A stretch of 64,000 nt of DNA from Dryomyza anilis (GCA_951804985.1 OX638132.1:15729529-15793528), one strand, 5' to 3'; shown: positions 10,672-22,784, counted from the stretch's first letter. Numbers and translations are program-made. The notes: generated from the letters alone by a model not told the origin.

Positions 10672-11032
10672 TACACAGAAAAAAATGATCTTCGTAAATA
10701 TAGCAACCGATATTAATTGCATTCATTAATCAATCCAGCAATTAAATTCACTAATGTAATGTAAACATTTGCTATTCTTCGTTATATAAGCAATTGCGTT
10801 CGTTAATATGAATATTTGTACGTCAATGCAGCAAATAGTTTAGTGGGTGAAATTTTAGCAAATATAATTGCTGCATTGACGTACAAATATTCATATTAGC
10901 AAACGAAATTGCTGATTTAATGAAGAATAGCAAATGTTTTCATTAACTTATTAATTTCATAGCTACAATTATTAATGAATGCAATAAATATTGGTTGCTA
11001 TATTTACGTCGATTAAATTTTTCTATTATATG
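10672..11032. repeat. 360-bp foldback MITE
   Basis: Near-perfect inverted repeat: the left arm (10690-10848) and right arm (10868-11014) share ATTCATATTA, GACGTACAAATATTCATA and TATAGCAACC/GGTTGCTATA. The loop is about 20 bp. It lies between two other foldback elements. Confidence 0.75.
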
Positions 11033-11141
11033 GAATTTTTCAAAGCAATCTCTCTCATACTATTTGGCAAAAAACAAAACACTTGTGGGTTGACAGTTTT
11101 TAATTTATTTATATGGCTGCGGTGATTTGCTGCCATTTCTA

Positions 11142-11479
11142 AAGGGTTTTTCAATAAGAGCGCAACAAAAGTTTTTTTTCAAGATTTTTCAACAGGGACG
11201 ATACAAAAGTAAAGCGACAGGGACAGCAAACAACGCCATATTTCTTGCTGCTATTTTGACATTTCTCTTCAGTAAGGTTTGCCATTTCAGGATGGAAAGA
11301 TATACGAGCCAACAACGAGTCGAAATTATTAAAATTTGCTACCAAAATTCGAATTCGTATATCTTTCCATCATGAAATGGCAAACCTTACTAAAGACCAA
11401 TGTCAAAAGAGCGGCAAGAAATATGGCGTCGTTTTCTATCCCTGTCGCTCTACTTTTGTAGCGTCCCTGTTGAAAAACC
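11142..11479. mobile_element. Mariner-type MITE, palindromic, with transposase start
   Basis: Flanked by TA (11140-11141 and 11480-11481). The left end is AAGGGTTTTTCAA and the right end reads the same in reverse, followed by ACGCTACAAAAGTAGAGCGACAGGG. Arms of about 150 bp enclose a spacer of about 45 bp. The left arm reads into MERYTSQQRVEIIKICYQN (from 11291), which resembles the N-terminal helix-turn-helix of mariner-like (DUF4817-type) transposases. The other arm carries an inverted copy of its first codons. A 199-bp relative is at 35397-35595. Confidence 0.65.
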
Positions 11480-12124
11480 TACTAATAAAATTTAAGCTTT
11501 ATTATAGTATTTTCGATTGAGAATATTTTGAAGTGAAGCATAATTAATGCTAAATGGTTTTTAATTATGCAAAAATTATTTTAATAGTGTTATGATAATT
11601 TTCATAGAATTTATAAAATATTTATTATACTACATGAAAATTAAATATGCAATGCATAAGCTGTTGCGTTAATGGTTTTACAAATGTACAGCATACATTT
11701 ATTTGTGGTTTCAATGGAAGTTGTTTGGCATCATTTTGTGGGAAATCCTTATAATTAATTCACGAGAAACCCGTCATGCTTTGTATGTTTAGGTGGGATC
11801 AGTTTGAGATAACATGATATTTTGTAATGGTACTTTAATGCAATGAATCATTTATTAAAAAATCCGTAGAATTAGCATTTTCAACGGATTTCCAACATTT
11901 TAATTGTATTTATTTAACTTTACATTTATCAAATTTCAATTTAATAAATTTAAATTGATTTTTAAAATCTTTCATAGTATTATTTAAAATTTGGAATAAA
12001 ACCTTTAAATGGATTGATATTGAAAATCCGATTTGAGATAAAAAAAAGCTACAAAATCCAGCAACTTTTATTGAAATGTGTCACAAAAATTAAAAAAATT
12101 AATTTTGAAAATGTGATATGTACT
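11480..12124. other. AT-rich, nothing recognised
   Basis: No frame or repeat relationship seen. Confidence 0.5.
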
Positions 12125-12338
12125 ACATCCAGAAAAAAAAATATATAAATAATAGTTTTTTTACTATTAAAAATAGTCAATAGGATAAATTATTATTTCA
12201 AACGGAAAATACCATTAAACACTAAAAAAATACCATGACATTGCTTGAGTTTATATGAAATGATTTATTTTTTGTATACTATTAAATCAATATTGACCTA
12301 TTTTAATGTGATTTGAGGGAATTTTTTCTGGGTGTATT
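12125..12338 (-). mobile_element. MITE family A copy, reverse orientation
   Basis: CATCCAGAAAAA ... TTTTTTCTGGGTG with TA on both sides. The interior matches family A on the opposite strand (ATAATTTATCCTATTGAC, CCATGACATTGC). Confidence 0.65.
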
Positions 12339-12669
12339 ATTTCAAACTAAAAAAAACCGCAATCGAACTGATCTAAATAAACTGTTTTCGCACAAATACA
12401 CTGAATAATACCCAGTTTCACGTACTTGTCGATTTGTTTACAGTGTGTCAAGTACTGTTGTCAGGTATTATAAGAGAAAAAGCATTAAAACAATAGTATT
12501 TATAACTTTGTATTCAATAATATTAAAATTTTTAAATTAATGGTACTGAATGTTTCAAATACTTTCAAATTCATTAGAAAACTTTTGAATTAAAATGAAA
12601 AAATGATTAATACATGAACTATAAAATCAATGGTCCAAACATTATATAATTACTAAGTCATTTTCAGCT

Positions 12670-12899
12670 ATGTGTCACTCTCAGAAAAAAAAACACCGTA
12701 AAATTAATAGTTTTTTTAACAATTAAAATTAGTCAATAAACTATGATTTCAATCGGTAAACAATAAATACTAAAGAATAGTTATACAATTATTTTTGAGT
12801 CTATATGAAAAGATTAATTTTTTGTATACTATTAAATCAATAATGTACTATTGACAAATTGAGATGGATTTTTATGCGATTTTGTTTTTCTGAGTGCAG
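12670..12899 (-). mobile_element. Diverged MITE family A copy
   Basis: CTCTCAGAAAAAAAA ... TTTTTCTGAGTGC with the family interior (TTTTTTGTATACTATTAAATCAATAAT near the 3' half, in shorter matching blocks). More diverged than the copy at 12125, suggesting an older insertion. Confidence 0.5.
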
Positions 12900-13948
12900 A
12901 AATTCTGCAAAATATAAATCTGCTTACGGTGATTTTCCATGTATTTTAAATTAAAACTAATAAACATGAATGCTTAAACTGAATGCAAATAGCTTAAACA
13001 CATTGACTAATTACCTACTCAGTTTACAATAATGAATTTCCAAGGAATTTGCTATAAATAGGACATATGGATGTTCCATTGATGTTCATTTTCTCTTTAT
13101 TAGAATATTATAATTGGATGTCATTGTCTATTTAACAATTACATAACAGGTTTATGTTTTCAAAATATTATGAAATTATTGTGTACAAGGTAGTACATAT
13201 ATAAATGCTTAGGAACATTGGACTGCATTATATTATATTTGAAATTCCACAGAATCTAAATATTTTTTATCATTTGTCAAAGAAATGTTTTCTCAAACAA
13301 CTTCTTGTTAAATGTTCAAATTTTACACAAGTTTTTGGGATTGTTAAAGCTTTACATAGACAATTTTTCATTTATCTCCAAAATTACTGTGGACATTTTT
13401 TTACTTTGCTGATTTCCCAGGAGTCTGTCAGAGAAGGTGGCTTTTGCACAAAGACGAATAGAAAAATATTCAGTTAAAATTTTAATTTGCATAAAAAAAA
13501 CATTAGTGTGTTTATACTTGAACTGATGTAAAGAAATACCAAAAAATAATAATGTTAAACTTTGACTTTAGGTATGTGCAAAATTACCTCAAGAAAATTG
13601 AAAAATACAATATTTAAAATGTATTTTTTGTTAATGAAATCAAATACTAAAATTCTTCATCAGGTTGCTATATTCCTATCATTTTGAAGAATTATTAATA
13701 TATATATTTTTGTTTGAGAAAATTTTCATTTATTTATTTGTGTTAAATAAAATATGATAATCCCGATATCAACTCTAGATTTTTTATGCATATCTAAAAT
13801 AATTCATACTTTGTCTAGATCCACTCATGTAGCTTTGATATTTTTTAAAAATGTAAAAAAAAATCAACAAATTCTAACGATTCTTTTAGAAGTTTTATAA
13901 GTTTGTTCAAAAAAAGTGCATTTTGTGCACAGTGCAACGCACTTGAAA
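12900..13948. other. AT-rich, nothing recognised
   Basis: A 90-codon frame at 13205-13477 (+) has no recognised homology and lies in the intron. I do not support it as a gene. Confidence 0.45.
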
Positions 13949-15286
13949 CCCAGTCTGCCATTCCATTTTAGATGTCGGGTAATTCACTCGATTTCGGTTA
14001 CTATTCTTGCGTCTATCATACTACTATTCGTTCTTAGGTGTACGCAGATATAGTAACTAGAAGACGTGTTGGGAAAGTTCGGTCACATGGGGCGGATTTT
14101 TATAGTTGGTCCGGCCCGATATGGAATACCCTACACCTTTGGTGGGGATATTAATGTGGGATATTTAATTGCATACCTTAATTTTAAAGTTTTTAATTAT
14201 GCTGAACCTCCCCACCCTCAGAATATTATTCATATATCAGAAATTTACGTCTTATATAACCATAAATTAAAAAAATTATACAAAAGTATAAAAAACAAAA
14301 AAAAAATTTGAAAAACATAATTGGGCGGACCACGCCCATATTTAAAATTTAGAAAGGCTAATATTTCATAGATTTGATTTTAATAATTTACGGATCAAAT
14401 TTCCACTAAGAAAACCCGGGAAATAATGATAAAAAAATATAATAAGTATAAATACAATAAGTTTTAAACTTTATAACTATACCTTGAATACTTTTCGAGT
14501 TATTAGTTCCGAAAGATTTATATAAAAGTGACTTGTATGGGAGGTGGGCGTGTCCGTTGACCGATTTGGCTCCATTTCAAACTCAGTTCCTACTATTGGC
14601 TAGAATATATTGAAACGAAATTTCATCGCATTCTGATTAGTATTTCTCAAGTTATTCTGTATCAGCAAGACAGCAAGACGGACAGACAGACAGACGGACA
14701 TGGCTAAACGGACTCGGCTAGTGATGCTGATAAAGAATATATATACTTTTCCATACCGGACACGCCTCCTAAGGGGCGTTACAATATATGCACAATAATA
14801 TACCCTGTACCTCATAGGTGTAGGGTATAATTAAGTTCTCCCGTTTCGAAAATTATTTCTAAATCGAACAGATAGAGAACCTCAATACGTATTAAACTAA
14901 AAGGAAAATCAATTCTTTACAACGAGAATGGTAGGATAAAATACGCTATATTGTTTAGAAACCTCCGAACAATTTTGTTTACGAGATTTAGACAAAGGCA
15001 TTTCAGAACATTCAAAAATTTCTTTAAAACGTCGCAATTTTGTTTATATGTAAAATATAATTTTCTAATTGTAAAAATTATCAATTAGCTTCAAAAAATG
15101 TTGCCTTCATTTGATATAAATGCGAAATAGCAACGAGGTCTCTTAGTCCCTGGTGTTTTCATAATGCAACATGAATGTGAGTAACAACAAAAAATACTTG
15201 AAACGACATAACAACGATATAACAACGACATAGTAAATCGAGAACAATCTGAGGAAACGACGAGCTTCGAGACATGGCAGACTGGG
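13949..15286. mobile_element. Element bounded by CCCAGTCTGCCA inverted ends (E1)
   Basis: Left CCCAGTCTGCCA (13949-13960) and right TGGCAGACTGGG (15275-15286). The same ends bound 61062-62321, and the right 20 bp of the two elements agree (CGAGAC.TGGCAGACTGGG). A (GACA)n-core repeat copy (14065-14830) sits inside. A direct repeat TAAATCGAGAACAAT brackets the right end (about 15234 and 15292). No transposase is seen, so it is probably non-autonomous. Confidence 0.5.
14065..14830 (-). mobile_element. (GACA)n-core dispersed repeat, diverged copy R4
   Basis: Shares AATATATATACTTTTCCATACCGGA and GTGTAGGGTATAA (as separate blocks) and a GACAGACGGACATGGCTAAA core with the copies at 24581 and 28046. 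Interior sequence differs, so it is a separate subfamily. Confidence 0.5.
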
Positions 15287-15289
15287 AAT

Positions 15290-16580
15290 GTAAATCGAGA
15301 ACAATTCTCATTCAGTTAATTAAAAAAGAATGTAATAAATTCTTGTGAAAGTACATCATAGTTTTCTGATGATGAATTTGGAAGCATTACTAAATATGCA
15401 ACTATTGCCATCATCAACATTATTGACGACACACTTAGAGACTGATAAAGCTCTATAAGTGTATCTTTTGGCATATACCAAATAGGAATAATATGCAAGC
15501 CACCGAATAAAACGCGCAAACTAAAAATTCTATCGTTCGCTTGTTTGCCGGCGTTCATACATAATGTCATACATAAAATGACATTGTGACGACGCGGAGT
15601 TGCGTCTGTAGTCGGCCATTGCTAATGCAAATAATTCAATAGTCGTTTCAGCAAATTATTTAATTGTATTTATGTAACTCTTTTTTTTCCTTCTGTTAAT
15701 TTATTAATTAATAAATGTCGTATCGACGATGAAACAATTAAAAATTAATCGTATTGATATATTTGCACATATATTTTGTTTTCTGTGCACTCAAAATAAA
15801 AAGTAACAGTAGCAAAAAAGGTTGCTACAATAGCAAAAAAGTTTGCTGAAATGAAGAAAGCACCGAAGTTTGTTGTTTTGAATAAATTGGTTTGTATTAC
15901 ACTACACAACAATATGAGAAAAAAAAGTTTGCGCAGTAAATTAAACTATTTTTGTATTATTGGCAATGACCTGCAGAACTAGAATATATTAATTAAAATA
16001 ATTTCTATGCATATATTTTCGAGATATCGCCCGGTGTTTTAAATAATCGGTTTGCTCAAATTTTACACCACATAGAGATAATTTAAAATCCAATAAACAT
16101 TGCTTACAATATTTTTAAATTGGTTTACTAGTTTGAGAGAATTCGATAGAATAACTCGAAAATGTAACTTTTCCGACAACAATTTAAATTAAAGTTGCAT
16201 TTATTGGGAAATTGGCAAAAATCGAAAAATCGAGATGATTCACAGTATGTGATATTCCAAAACTAGCCTGCACCTATTATATTTTCTTGAACAGCATCAC
16301 TTTTCGAGTCGATTTAAAAATGGTCCTCTGTCTGTTCGCCTATACACGATAACTTTATAACTACTATTCCGAAAGCGATGAAATTTAAATTCAATATATT
16401 TTAGTAGAAAAGTAATTTTAAGTTAAAAATTGAGTCAAATTAGTCAACGTACTCAACTACATCCCATGCATGATATGGGTTTACTTTTTAAGATCCCATA
16501 TCTCGTGAAGTATTCAAGATAAAGTTATAAAACTTAAAATTAGTTACAAACAATCATTGATAGTTTACATTTCTTCTTTT
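15290..16580. other. Intronic DNA, nothing firmly recognised
   Basis: 16300-16560 carries a faint relative of the (GACA)n-core repeat (TCGAGTCGATTTAAAAATGG). 15790-15850 has several TAGCAAAAAAGTTTGCT-like short repeats. Confidence 0.4.
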
Positions 16581-16718
16581 TTATACCCTACACTAAGAGT
16601 GAAAGGGTATATTCAGTTTGGTACGCCGTTTGTAACACCCAGAAGGAAGCATCTCCGGTATGGAAAAGTATATATATTCTTGATCAGCATGACCTCCTAA
16701 GTCGATTTAGCGATGTCC

Positions 16719-16784
<66 letters not shown>

Positions 16785-17332
16785 CCTTCTGTCTGTCTGA
16801 ATCACGATTACGGAAAAAGTAGAAGAGCTAGAGCAATGAAACTTTAGATTTAGATTACTTATATATCTATCTGTCTGAACAAGAAAATTGGTTTGATCGA
16901 TTCATTGTGACCTGAGAACCGACCACTTATGTTCAAATACCTCATATAAAATTTACATCTACAGATCAATTTTACTGTATACGTGCTTAGGTAAACTTTT
17001 TCGGTCAAATATATATTGACATCATGCTGAAATACATGAAAATGATGTTTTCCTGCGATACGAGTTCTGTTTCCCAAAAAAAATTCGAAATTCGGTACAC
17101 CTACCCATTTGTAAATATGGGTATCAAATGAATGGAAATTCTTCAGCGATTGATGTTTGTAGATATTTTCAGGATTCGTATACCCTGGTGACCTATATAC
17201 TAATTTGAATAGTAACCACACATATGTGTAGGGTATTTATAGTCGGCTTAGACCGACTATAATTTTGATAATCCTAACTATCATAACACATACTTTAAAA
17301 TATCCCATGTTATCTAACCTTCCCAACTGGTT
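16581..17332 (+). mobile_element. (GACA)n-core dispersed repeat, copy R1
   Basis: Begins TTATACCCTACACTAAGAG and ends CCTTCCCAACTGGTT. It contains a (CTGT)n tract (about 16717-16800) and, near the far end, the palindrome TATAGTCGG...CCGACTATA. Copies R2 (24581-25330) and R3 (28046-28679) are in the opposite orientation; fragments are at 34780-35178 and 39268-39359. Class unresolved. No coding capacity. Confidence 0.7.
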
Positions 17333-18468
17333 ATTTTTATGGCTATTTATATAGCTATCAATTATAATACTTTCACATAATTTATTTTATCCGTAAATGT
17401 TACACATACGTTTTTTAGCATTGATAGCTCCATTTCTTCGAAAGAGTGTGGACTAATTTTGAAATATTACAAACTGTGTATCATCTTAATTTTTCGATTT
17501 ATTCAAATATTTTAAATGCTTTTTTTAATTAAATTTTTTGTTGAAAATATAACTTTTTTCAAGTTCTTCTATCGAGTTCTTTAAAACTAATTTAAATTAA
17601 TTTAATTTTGTTAGAAATGTTTATTGAATGTTTAAATACCTTTCATTTGATCATGTGAGTTATTTGGAACGCGAGATACTTAGAAATAAATGTTAAAAGC
17701 TCGGTTCAAAAGTTATTGGTCGATATTTTGTAAACCAATGCAAAGAAACATTTTTAAACCGTATCTACGGAATAAGGAAGTCATTTTACATAATACAAAA
17801 AAGGCTTGGAATGGCAGTTGTGTTATTAGAGCAGACAATTTTAGGTTTTTCAACTAATTTTTTTGCTGTACACTTCAATTTGTTTTCTTTTTATGTATTT
17901 TAATTTTTGTTTATTTTACTTTCTCTTTAACATAATATTTTTTTTTACATTCTCCTTCTTGCAATCTCAGTTCACTAACTGTTGCATGCGTGTATTATTA
18001 CTACGTGAAAGAAGTATTGTTTTTAAAACAATTCTTTTTCAAAAAATAGTCTGCGAATTATAGACGCATTAGCAGCAGCGTGCAAAATCGACTCGTAACT
18101 ATGGCGCCATCTAGTGCACTTTTGCAACAATAACGATACGCTTAGCGGGGATTGGATCCATTTGTGTACAACGAAGTTGTCAAGCACACTGTTCGCTATG
18201 CGAAATAAAGGTTGCTAATTACTAGTTAAAATTTGCTTAAATTTAGCAATCAGAGTTTGCAATTAAGAGCAAGTTATTTATTTTGAGTTTATAGTAAAAA
18301 AATACAAATATTTTGCAAATATTACTTTACAAATATTACTTTTTGAAGCCAATAAAGTTTGCTCAGTTTATAAAAAATCTCAAATTAAATGAATTAATTA
18401 ATTGAGATAAATAAAAAAAAAATAATACTTTTAAATTTAATTTCAATTTTATATCAATCGTCACTCAC
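17333..18468. other. Intronic DNA, nothing recognised
   Basis: AT-rich; a 66-codon frame at 17863-18063 has no support. Confidence 0.45.
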
Positions 18469-18597
18469 CTGCTGTGCACAGCTTCATGTCCTCGTCATAG
18501 CCGTCAGAACAGTCAGGTGCTCCATCGCAGAGGTACTGAATCGAAATGCAATTTCCGTCGCCGGGGCATTTGAAGGGTTCGTACGGATGACAGGCTT
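18469..18597 (-). CDS. Prohormone-4 / IDLSRF-like precursor, LDLa-domain exon
   Basis: A 129-nt exon on the minus strand: donor CAG|GTGAGT at 18469/18468; acceptor ..GATAG before 18597 (weak pyrimidine tract). It has 2 nt completing a codon, 42 full codons and 1 nt carried over. The 42 residues are one LDL-receptor class A module: cysteines at exon residues 2, 10, 16, 23, 29 and 40 and the calcium-site pattern CDGAPDCSDGYDED. Starting ACHPYEPFKCPGD and ending KLCTA, it matches the LDLa module of insect prohormone-4 precursors, a secreted protein of neuroendocrine cells. The carried-over base plus CC of exon 8195-8394 gives Ala and keeps the frame. The upstream exon (signal peptide and IDLSRF peptide) was not found in the window. 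Confidence 0.88.
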
Positions 18598-18792
18598 CTA
18601 TCGTATCAACCAAACATGATGATGGCATCCATCGGTTGATGTTGATGAGCGGATTAGCAGCAGCAGCAGCAGCAGCCAGCAGCAGACAAATCCAATCATG
18701 TCATTTGTGAGCCGGTGATGATGACGATGATGTTGTGGTTGATTTCCCGTCGAATTTGATAAATCAGAAAAATAATCAGCGGTAATGAACAT
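18598..18792 (-). other. Leu-rich, signal-like frame abutting the LDLa exon
   Basis: An open minus-strand frame contains MIGFVCCWLLLLLLLIRSS, signal-peptide-like in appearance because it crosses a (CTG)n tract (plus-strand CAG repeats at about 18657-18688). It ends in TAG exactly where the acceptor AG of the LDLa exon lies, so it cannot read through. Most likely intronic microsatellite, but it is noteworthy next to a secreted-protein exon. Confidence 0.35.
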
Positions 18793-19592
18793 GATGCAGC
18801 AAACACATTTGTTGAAATTAAGTGAGAATGAAAGAAAATGAAATAAAAAAAAAATACATTAGTCTAAAAGCAATTTTAATGTTGAGCTTTTAATGCGTCA
18901 CCCAATGCATAGTATTCAGAATAATTATAATAATCCCAGCATTTAGAAAAACTTGTTCTAATTGTTGTTTCTCTTTAAATCGATTTAAAACCGATTGATT
19001 TAATTACTTTAAATTAATTGGTTATAACTTAATTTTAAATAATGTATTAAATATCTATAATATTAAATTTTCAAAGCATCCATAGCAATATTGTGCAATA
19101 AAATTAAATGTGCTTCCGGCATTAATTTTGTATTTATCGATATTCTATGCTGTGCATGTAGAATGTCTTGTTTTAATTAGCCATTTAATAATTTATATTC
19201 TCTCGGTATATTGAAATTGCATAATTGAAATTTGATAATATTCAGATGTATTAAATTGTTTTTTAATTGACACTTAAGTTAATTGCAACGCATTGTATTA
19301 TTTAGTAAAGTAATATATCATTGCCACACAACTAAATAATTGCGTAATTTAAGTAAAATTCTCTTAATTATAAAAATGTTCAGATTATCTGTTATGAGGA
19401 TTTTGCACAGGCAATTCAAATGAAGTTTGCACAATCCCTGATAATAATTTTCAAATTCGATGAAATGAAAATAAATGTTAATAATAATCACAGTATGTTT
19501 ACGGAACGTTAGTTTGATACAAAACGGAGTGAATTCGTCGAGATTACGTTTCGATGGTACGTTAACGAATCGATATTCCTGGGAAAATACGT
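18793..19592. other. AT-rich, nothing recognised
   Basis: A 101-codon frame at 19318-19623 (-) has no recognised homology. Confidence 0.45.
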
Positions 19593-19817
19593 TCACCCAG
19601 AAAAAAATTCCCTCAAATCCCATTAAAATTGGTCAATGGGACAATTATTGATTTAATAGTATACAAAAAATAAATAAATATTTTCATATAAACTCAGTGG
19701 AAATGTCATGGTATTTTGTAGTATTTAATGGTATTTTCCGATTAAAATAATAATTTATCCTATTGACAATTTTTAATAGTAAAAAACTATTATTTATATA
19801 GTATTTTTTTCTGAGTG
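19593..19817 (+). mobile_element. MITE family A copy
   Basis: CACCCAGAAAAAAATTCCC at the left and TTTTTTTCTGAGTG at the right, with the family interior in good condition. Confidence 0.7.
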
Positions 19818-20540
19818 TTGTGAATCCGTTTATTAATGAACCGTCATGCTGTGTACAAAAATGAGCGATTCCGAGGAGAGTACGTTTCTAGGGAATAACA
19901 TTGAATGACGATATGGATTTATATTATATAATATTTATTTTCAACAACCATAAAAATTTATTATTTATTTAATTAAAATTTCAATGATGTTATGTTCAAT
20001 ATTCAGTATTTAATTATCTTTGATTTCGGAAATTATTCACATCCTGCATTAAATAATTAAGAATTTTACTATAGAAAGAATTTTCAATGAGGTACTATAC
20101 AAGAATAATTGTCCGGCTCCCGTTCTTTTATTGTAAAGACAATTTACATTCGGATTTTTCTCCTACCACCAAATATAGCAGTGAAAATAAGCCCGCACCG
20201 ATCTCAAAATGCGTTTCTTTTACGAATTGCGCGGAATACTGATTTTAGTGTCAAAACTACAAATGTCAAACACGCGGACCCCGGGATTTGAGTCAAATTA
20301 ATCCCGAAAACCTGATTCCCGGAATTTTTTGGGATTGATAGATCACTTTATATTAGTTTTATCTCAGGGTGTTTAAAAAATGAAAATATGACGCATAGAC
20401 CTTTTGTTAAAAATTATGTAACTCTGCATCTGTGCATCGCATAGCATCCAGTTTAGTATCATTTTGAAGGTAATAGATTTTTCTTTATTTCTTCATATAA
20501 ATATAATATATATTTTTTATAAGCTAGTAACTATTATAAG
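19818..20540. other. AT-rich, nothing recognised
   Basis: Only the 12-bp target duplication of the next element (AACTATTATAAG, 20529-20540) is noted. Confidence 0.5.
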
Positions 20541-21760
20541 AGAACCGTGTGTCTGGGTGTTACGGGTGCCTTTCCCACTACACCTGGTCCAGCACTGAAT
20601 GCAATCTTAAACCTACCACCACTTGACATCTTCATCAGAGGCGAAGCCATGAAAGGCTGCTGGAGACTAAAACGAGGTGGTTTCTGGTTTAATGTTCCCT
20701 GGAATATCTCTTACATTGCACTTGACACTCCATTAGACACCTGTCTACTGGAGATGCCCTCTGATGCAATGATAACAGAAATATTACCAAGACGAAATTT
20801 TGAAGTCTGCCAACCTGACATTCAAGACTGTGAGCCAGGAAGAGGGTCACACCGCATTTTCACAGACGGCTCCAGAACCGATCAGGGATCTGGTGCTGGA
20901 GTGTTTGTGGAACCGGATGACCGCAGACTTCACTTCACTTCGCCTCGGTATTTCAAGCCGAAGTCTATGCTATACTTATGGCTATGGACTACATTGCGGA
21001 TAATAGATGGCAGAACAGGGATATATCAGTTTGCAGCGATAGTCAGGCTGCTCTTATGGCTTTGAACAACCAAGTCATCACATCCAAAATTGTACGTCAA
21101 TGCAGATCACGTCTCAATTGTGTTGGAAAATACAATACACTGAAACTGATTTAGGTGCCGGGCCATAAAGGAGTTTCGGCAATGAAACATCTGACGAACT
21201 AGCACGTGCTGGATCTGAGGATAATCCATTTGGACCAGAACCTGTGCTGGACTACCTGCATCTACGGGAAAATTCGTCATCAGCTCTTGGGTCACCTCTG
21301 CACACAAGAGCAGATGGCTGAATGAGACGAAATGCAGATTCTCCAAGCTCATGACACCGACGATAACCAAAAGATCGGCCTCGTTTCTACTTTCCTTAAG
21401 TAGAAAGGAGTGCAGAAAACTGACGGGACTTCTAACGGGACACAACGCATGTGAAAAGCACATGAACGCAATCGGCCTGGCCGAAAGCGCCTTATGTTCT
21501 GCCTGCTACGAAGAAACTGGCACCACAGAGCACTATCCTGTGACTGTCCAGCATTTTCTAGAATTAGAAGGCAGATCTTTGGCACAGACGTGATAAGAGA
21601 GGGGATCAGCTTCACTCTCTATCACACAATAGCCTTCTTAGATTCAATAATGAATCTAAGAAGTATCATTAAAAACCAGGGAACTGGGTCACAGCACAAT
21701 GGATATAACCCTGTCTGAGTGCTGTGGCTCTATTTTTTATCCCACATTAAAAAAAAAAAA
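20541..21760 (+). pseudogene. 5'-truncated LINE remnant with RNase H domain (LOA/I-like)
   Basis: A 1,220-bp retrotransposon tail between perfect 12-bp duplications AACTATTATAAG (20529-20540 and 21761-21772), ending in poly-A (from 21749). The first frame starts inside the RT C-terminus (CLGVTGAF..TTPGPALNAIL) and reads into RNase H (IFTDGSRTDQGSGAGVF). The frame then shifts near 20950, where QAEVYAI and VCSDSQAALMAL supply the other acidic residues. A stop falls at 21152-21154, followed by further shifts. The C-terminal segment has a Cys-rich LCSACYEETGTTEH motif followed by a DCPAF motif in another frame, as in I/LOA-group ORF2 tails. At least four frame breaks make it dead. Clade within the RNase H-bearing LINEs is uncertain. 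Confidence 0.85.
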
Positions 21761-21772
21761 AACTATTATAAG

Positions 21773-22361
21773 CAATTACAATGTTTAAGGTCATTTTACT
21801 AAATGATAGATATTTTTATTTTTAATTAGCACTATATTTTTCTTCGTTAAATTCCATATAGAAAAACATTCTTTGGTTGAGTGGTCATTTGCGCACAACT
21901 ATAATGGCAGCATATAAACAGAGTCATATGATTTGACGGTACGATAACGTTTCGTTTTCGTATCTGTTACTACATCAACGACGGTATTGTGATTCCGTTT
22001 ATGTCGTAGGCTCTGTATAAATGTTTCTTGGGATACCTAGAGTATTTAGATCAGTGGTTATTAACTTGGACTCTGACTCGCAAGGTTTCACGTTCATACA
22101 CGATTACAACATCAACAGTAATTTTGTTAATTTTAATAAAAAAAATTTGAATAAATACAAAATATTGTAAAAATAAATGAAGATGTTATATATTTTTACA
22201 TTTTCAAAAAGTTAAGTAAAATCACAAAAAGTTATTAACATAAATGCAGATGTAGTAATTTAGCTACAAATTACTCTAATACAAAATGTGATTATTTTTA
22301 TTACAAATGTAGTAAAATATCTATGCCATTAAAACAAATACATTTGCTTTTAGCAATGATT
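21773..22361. other. AT-rich, nothing recognised
   Basis: No frame or repeat identified. Confidence 0.5.
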
Positions 22362-22525
22362 AAAACCGTAACCGAAACCGATATCCGTTTAAAACCGTTT
22401 TCTTTTTGAAATCGAAACGGTTATACGAATATCATAAATAAACCGATATTCAAAACCGAAATAAACAGTTTGGTTTTTTATACCGGTTTAAAACGGTATA
22501 AAAACCACGGTACAAAAACCAATAT
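22362..22525. repeat. AACCG-rich interspersed repeat
   Basis: Many AACCG/CGGTT words in both orientations (AACCGTAACCGAAACCGATA, CGGTTTAAAACGGTATA). A second copy is at 27475-27612. Partly palindromic; class unknown. Confidence 0.6.
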
Positions 22526-22784
22526 ATTATTTTATATAGAAGATCTTAAGTACAAGATATGATTAAATGTCAATTAATAAAAATAAAAATGTCCCAAAAG
22601 AAACATTTTTTTTGTACAATTTTTTTTTTTTTTTTTGAGAAACAATATTTCCAAAACAATGGAAATATTGCTACACAATCATTAATTTGTGTAGCGGTAA
22701 ATCGAAATAACAACAAAACTCCAGCACATTCAAAGACAATTTTTTTGTTAAAATTTTAATGATATTCGTTTTTTATTTATTGTA
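22526..22784. other. Junction region left of the RTE remnant
   Basis: T-run at 22615-22636; no terminal duplication for the RTE copy was identified here. Confidence 0.4.

Larger units (their letters stand above)
8395..18468 (-). other. Intron of the prohormone-4-like gene (10,074 bp)
   Basis: Bounded by GTGAGT at the 18468 side and TTGCAG at the 8395 side; exon phases match across it (1 + 2 nt). It holds three consecutive inverted-repeat elements (9308-11479), two MITE-A copies, an element with CCCAGTCTGCCA ends, and one copy of the (GACA)n-core repeat. Otherwise it is AT-rich. Confidence 0.8.

Noticed and set aside
21107..21615. Minus-strand frames of 88 and 118 codons
   Set aside because: Antisense to the LOA-like LINE remnant.
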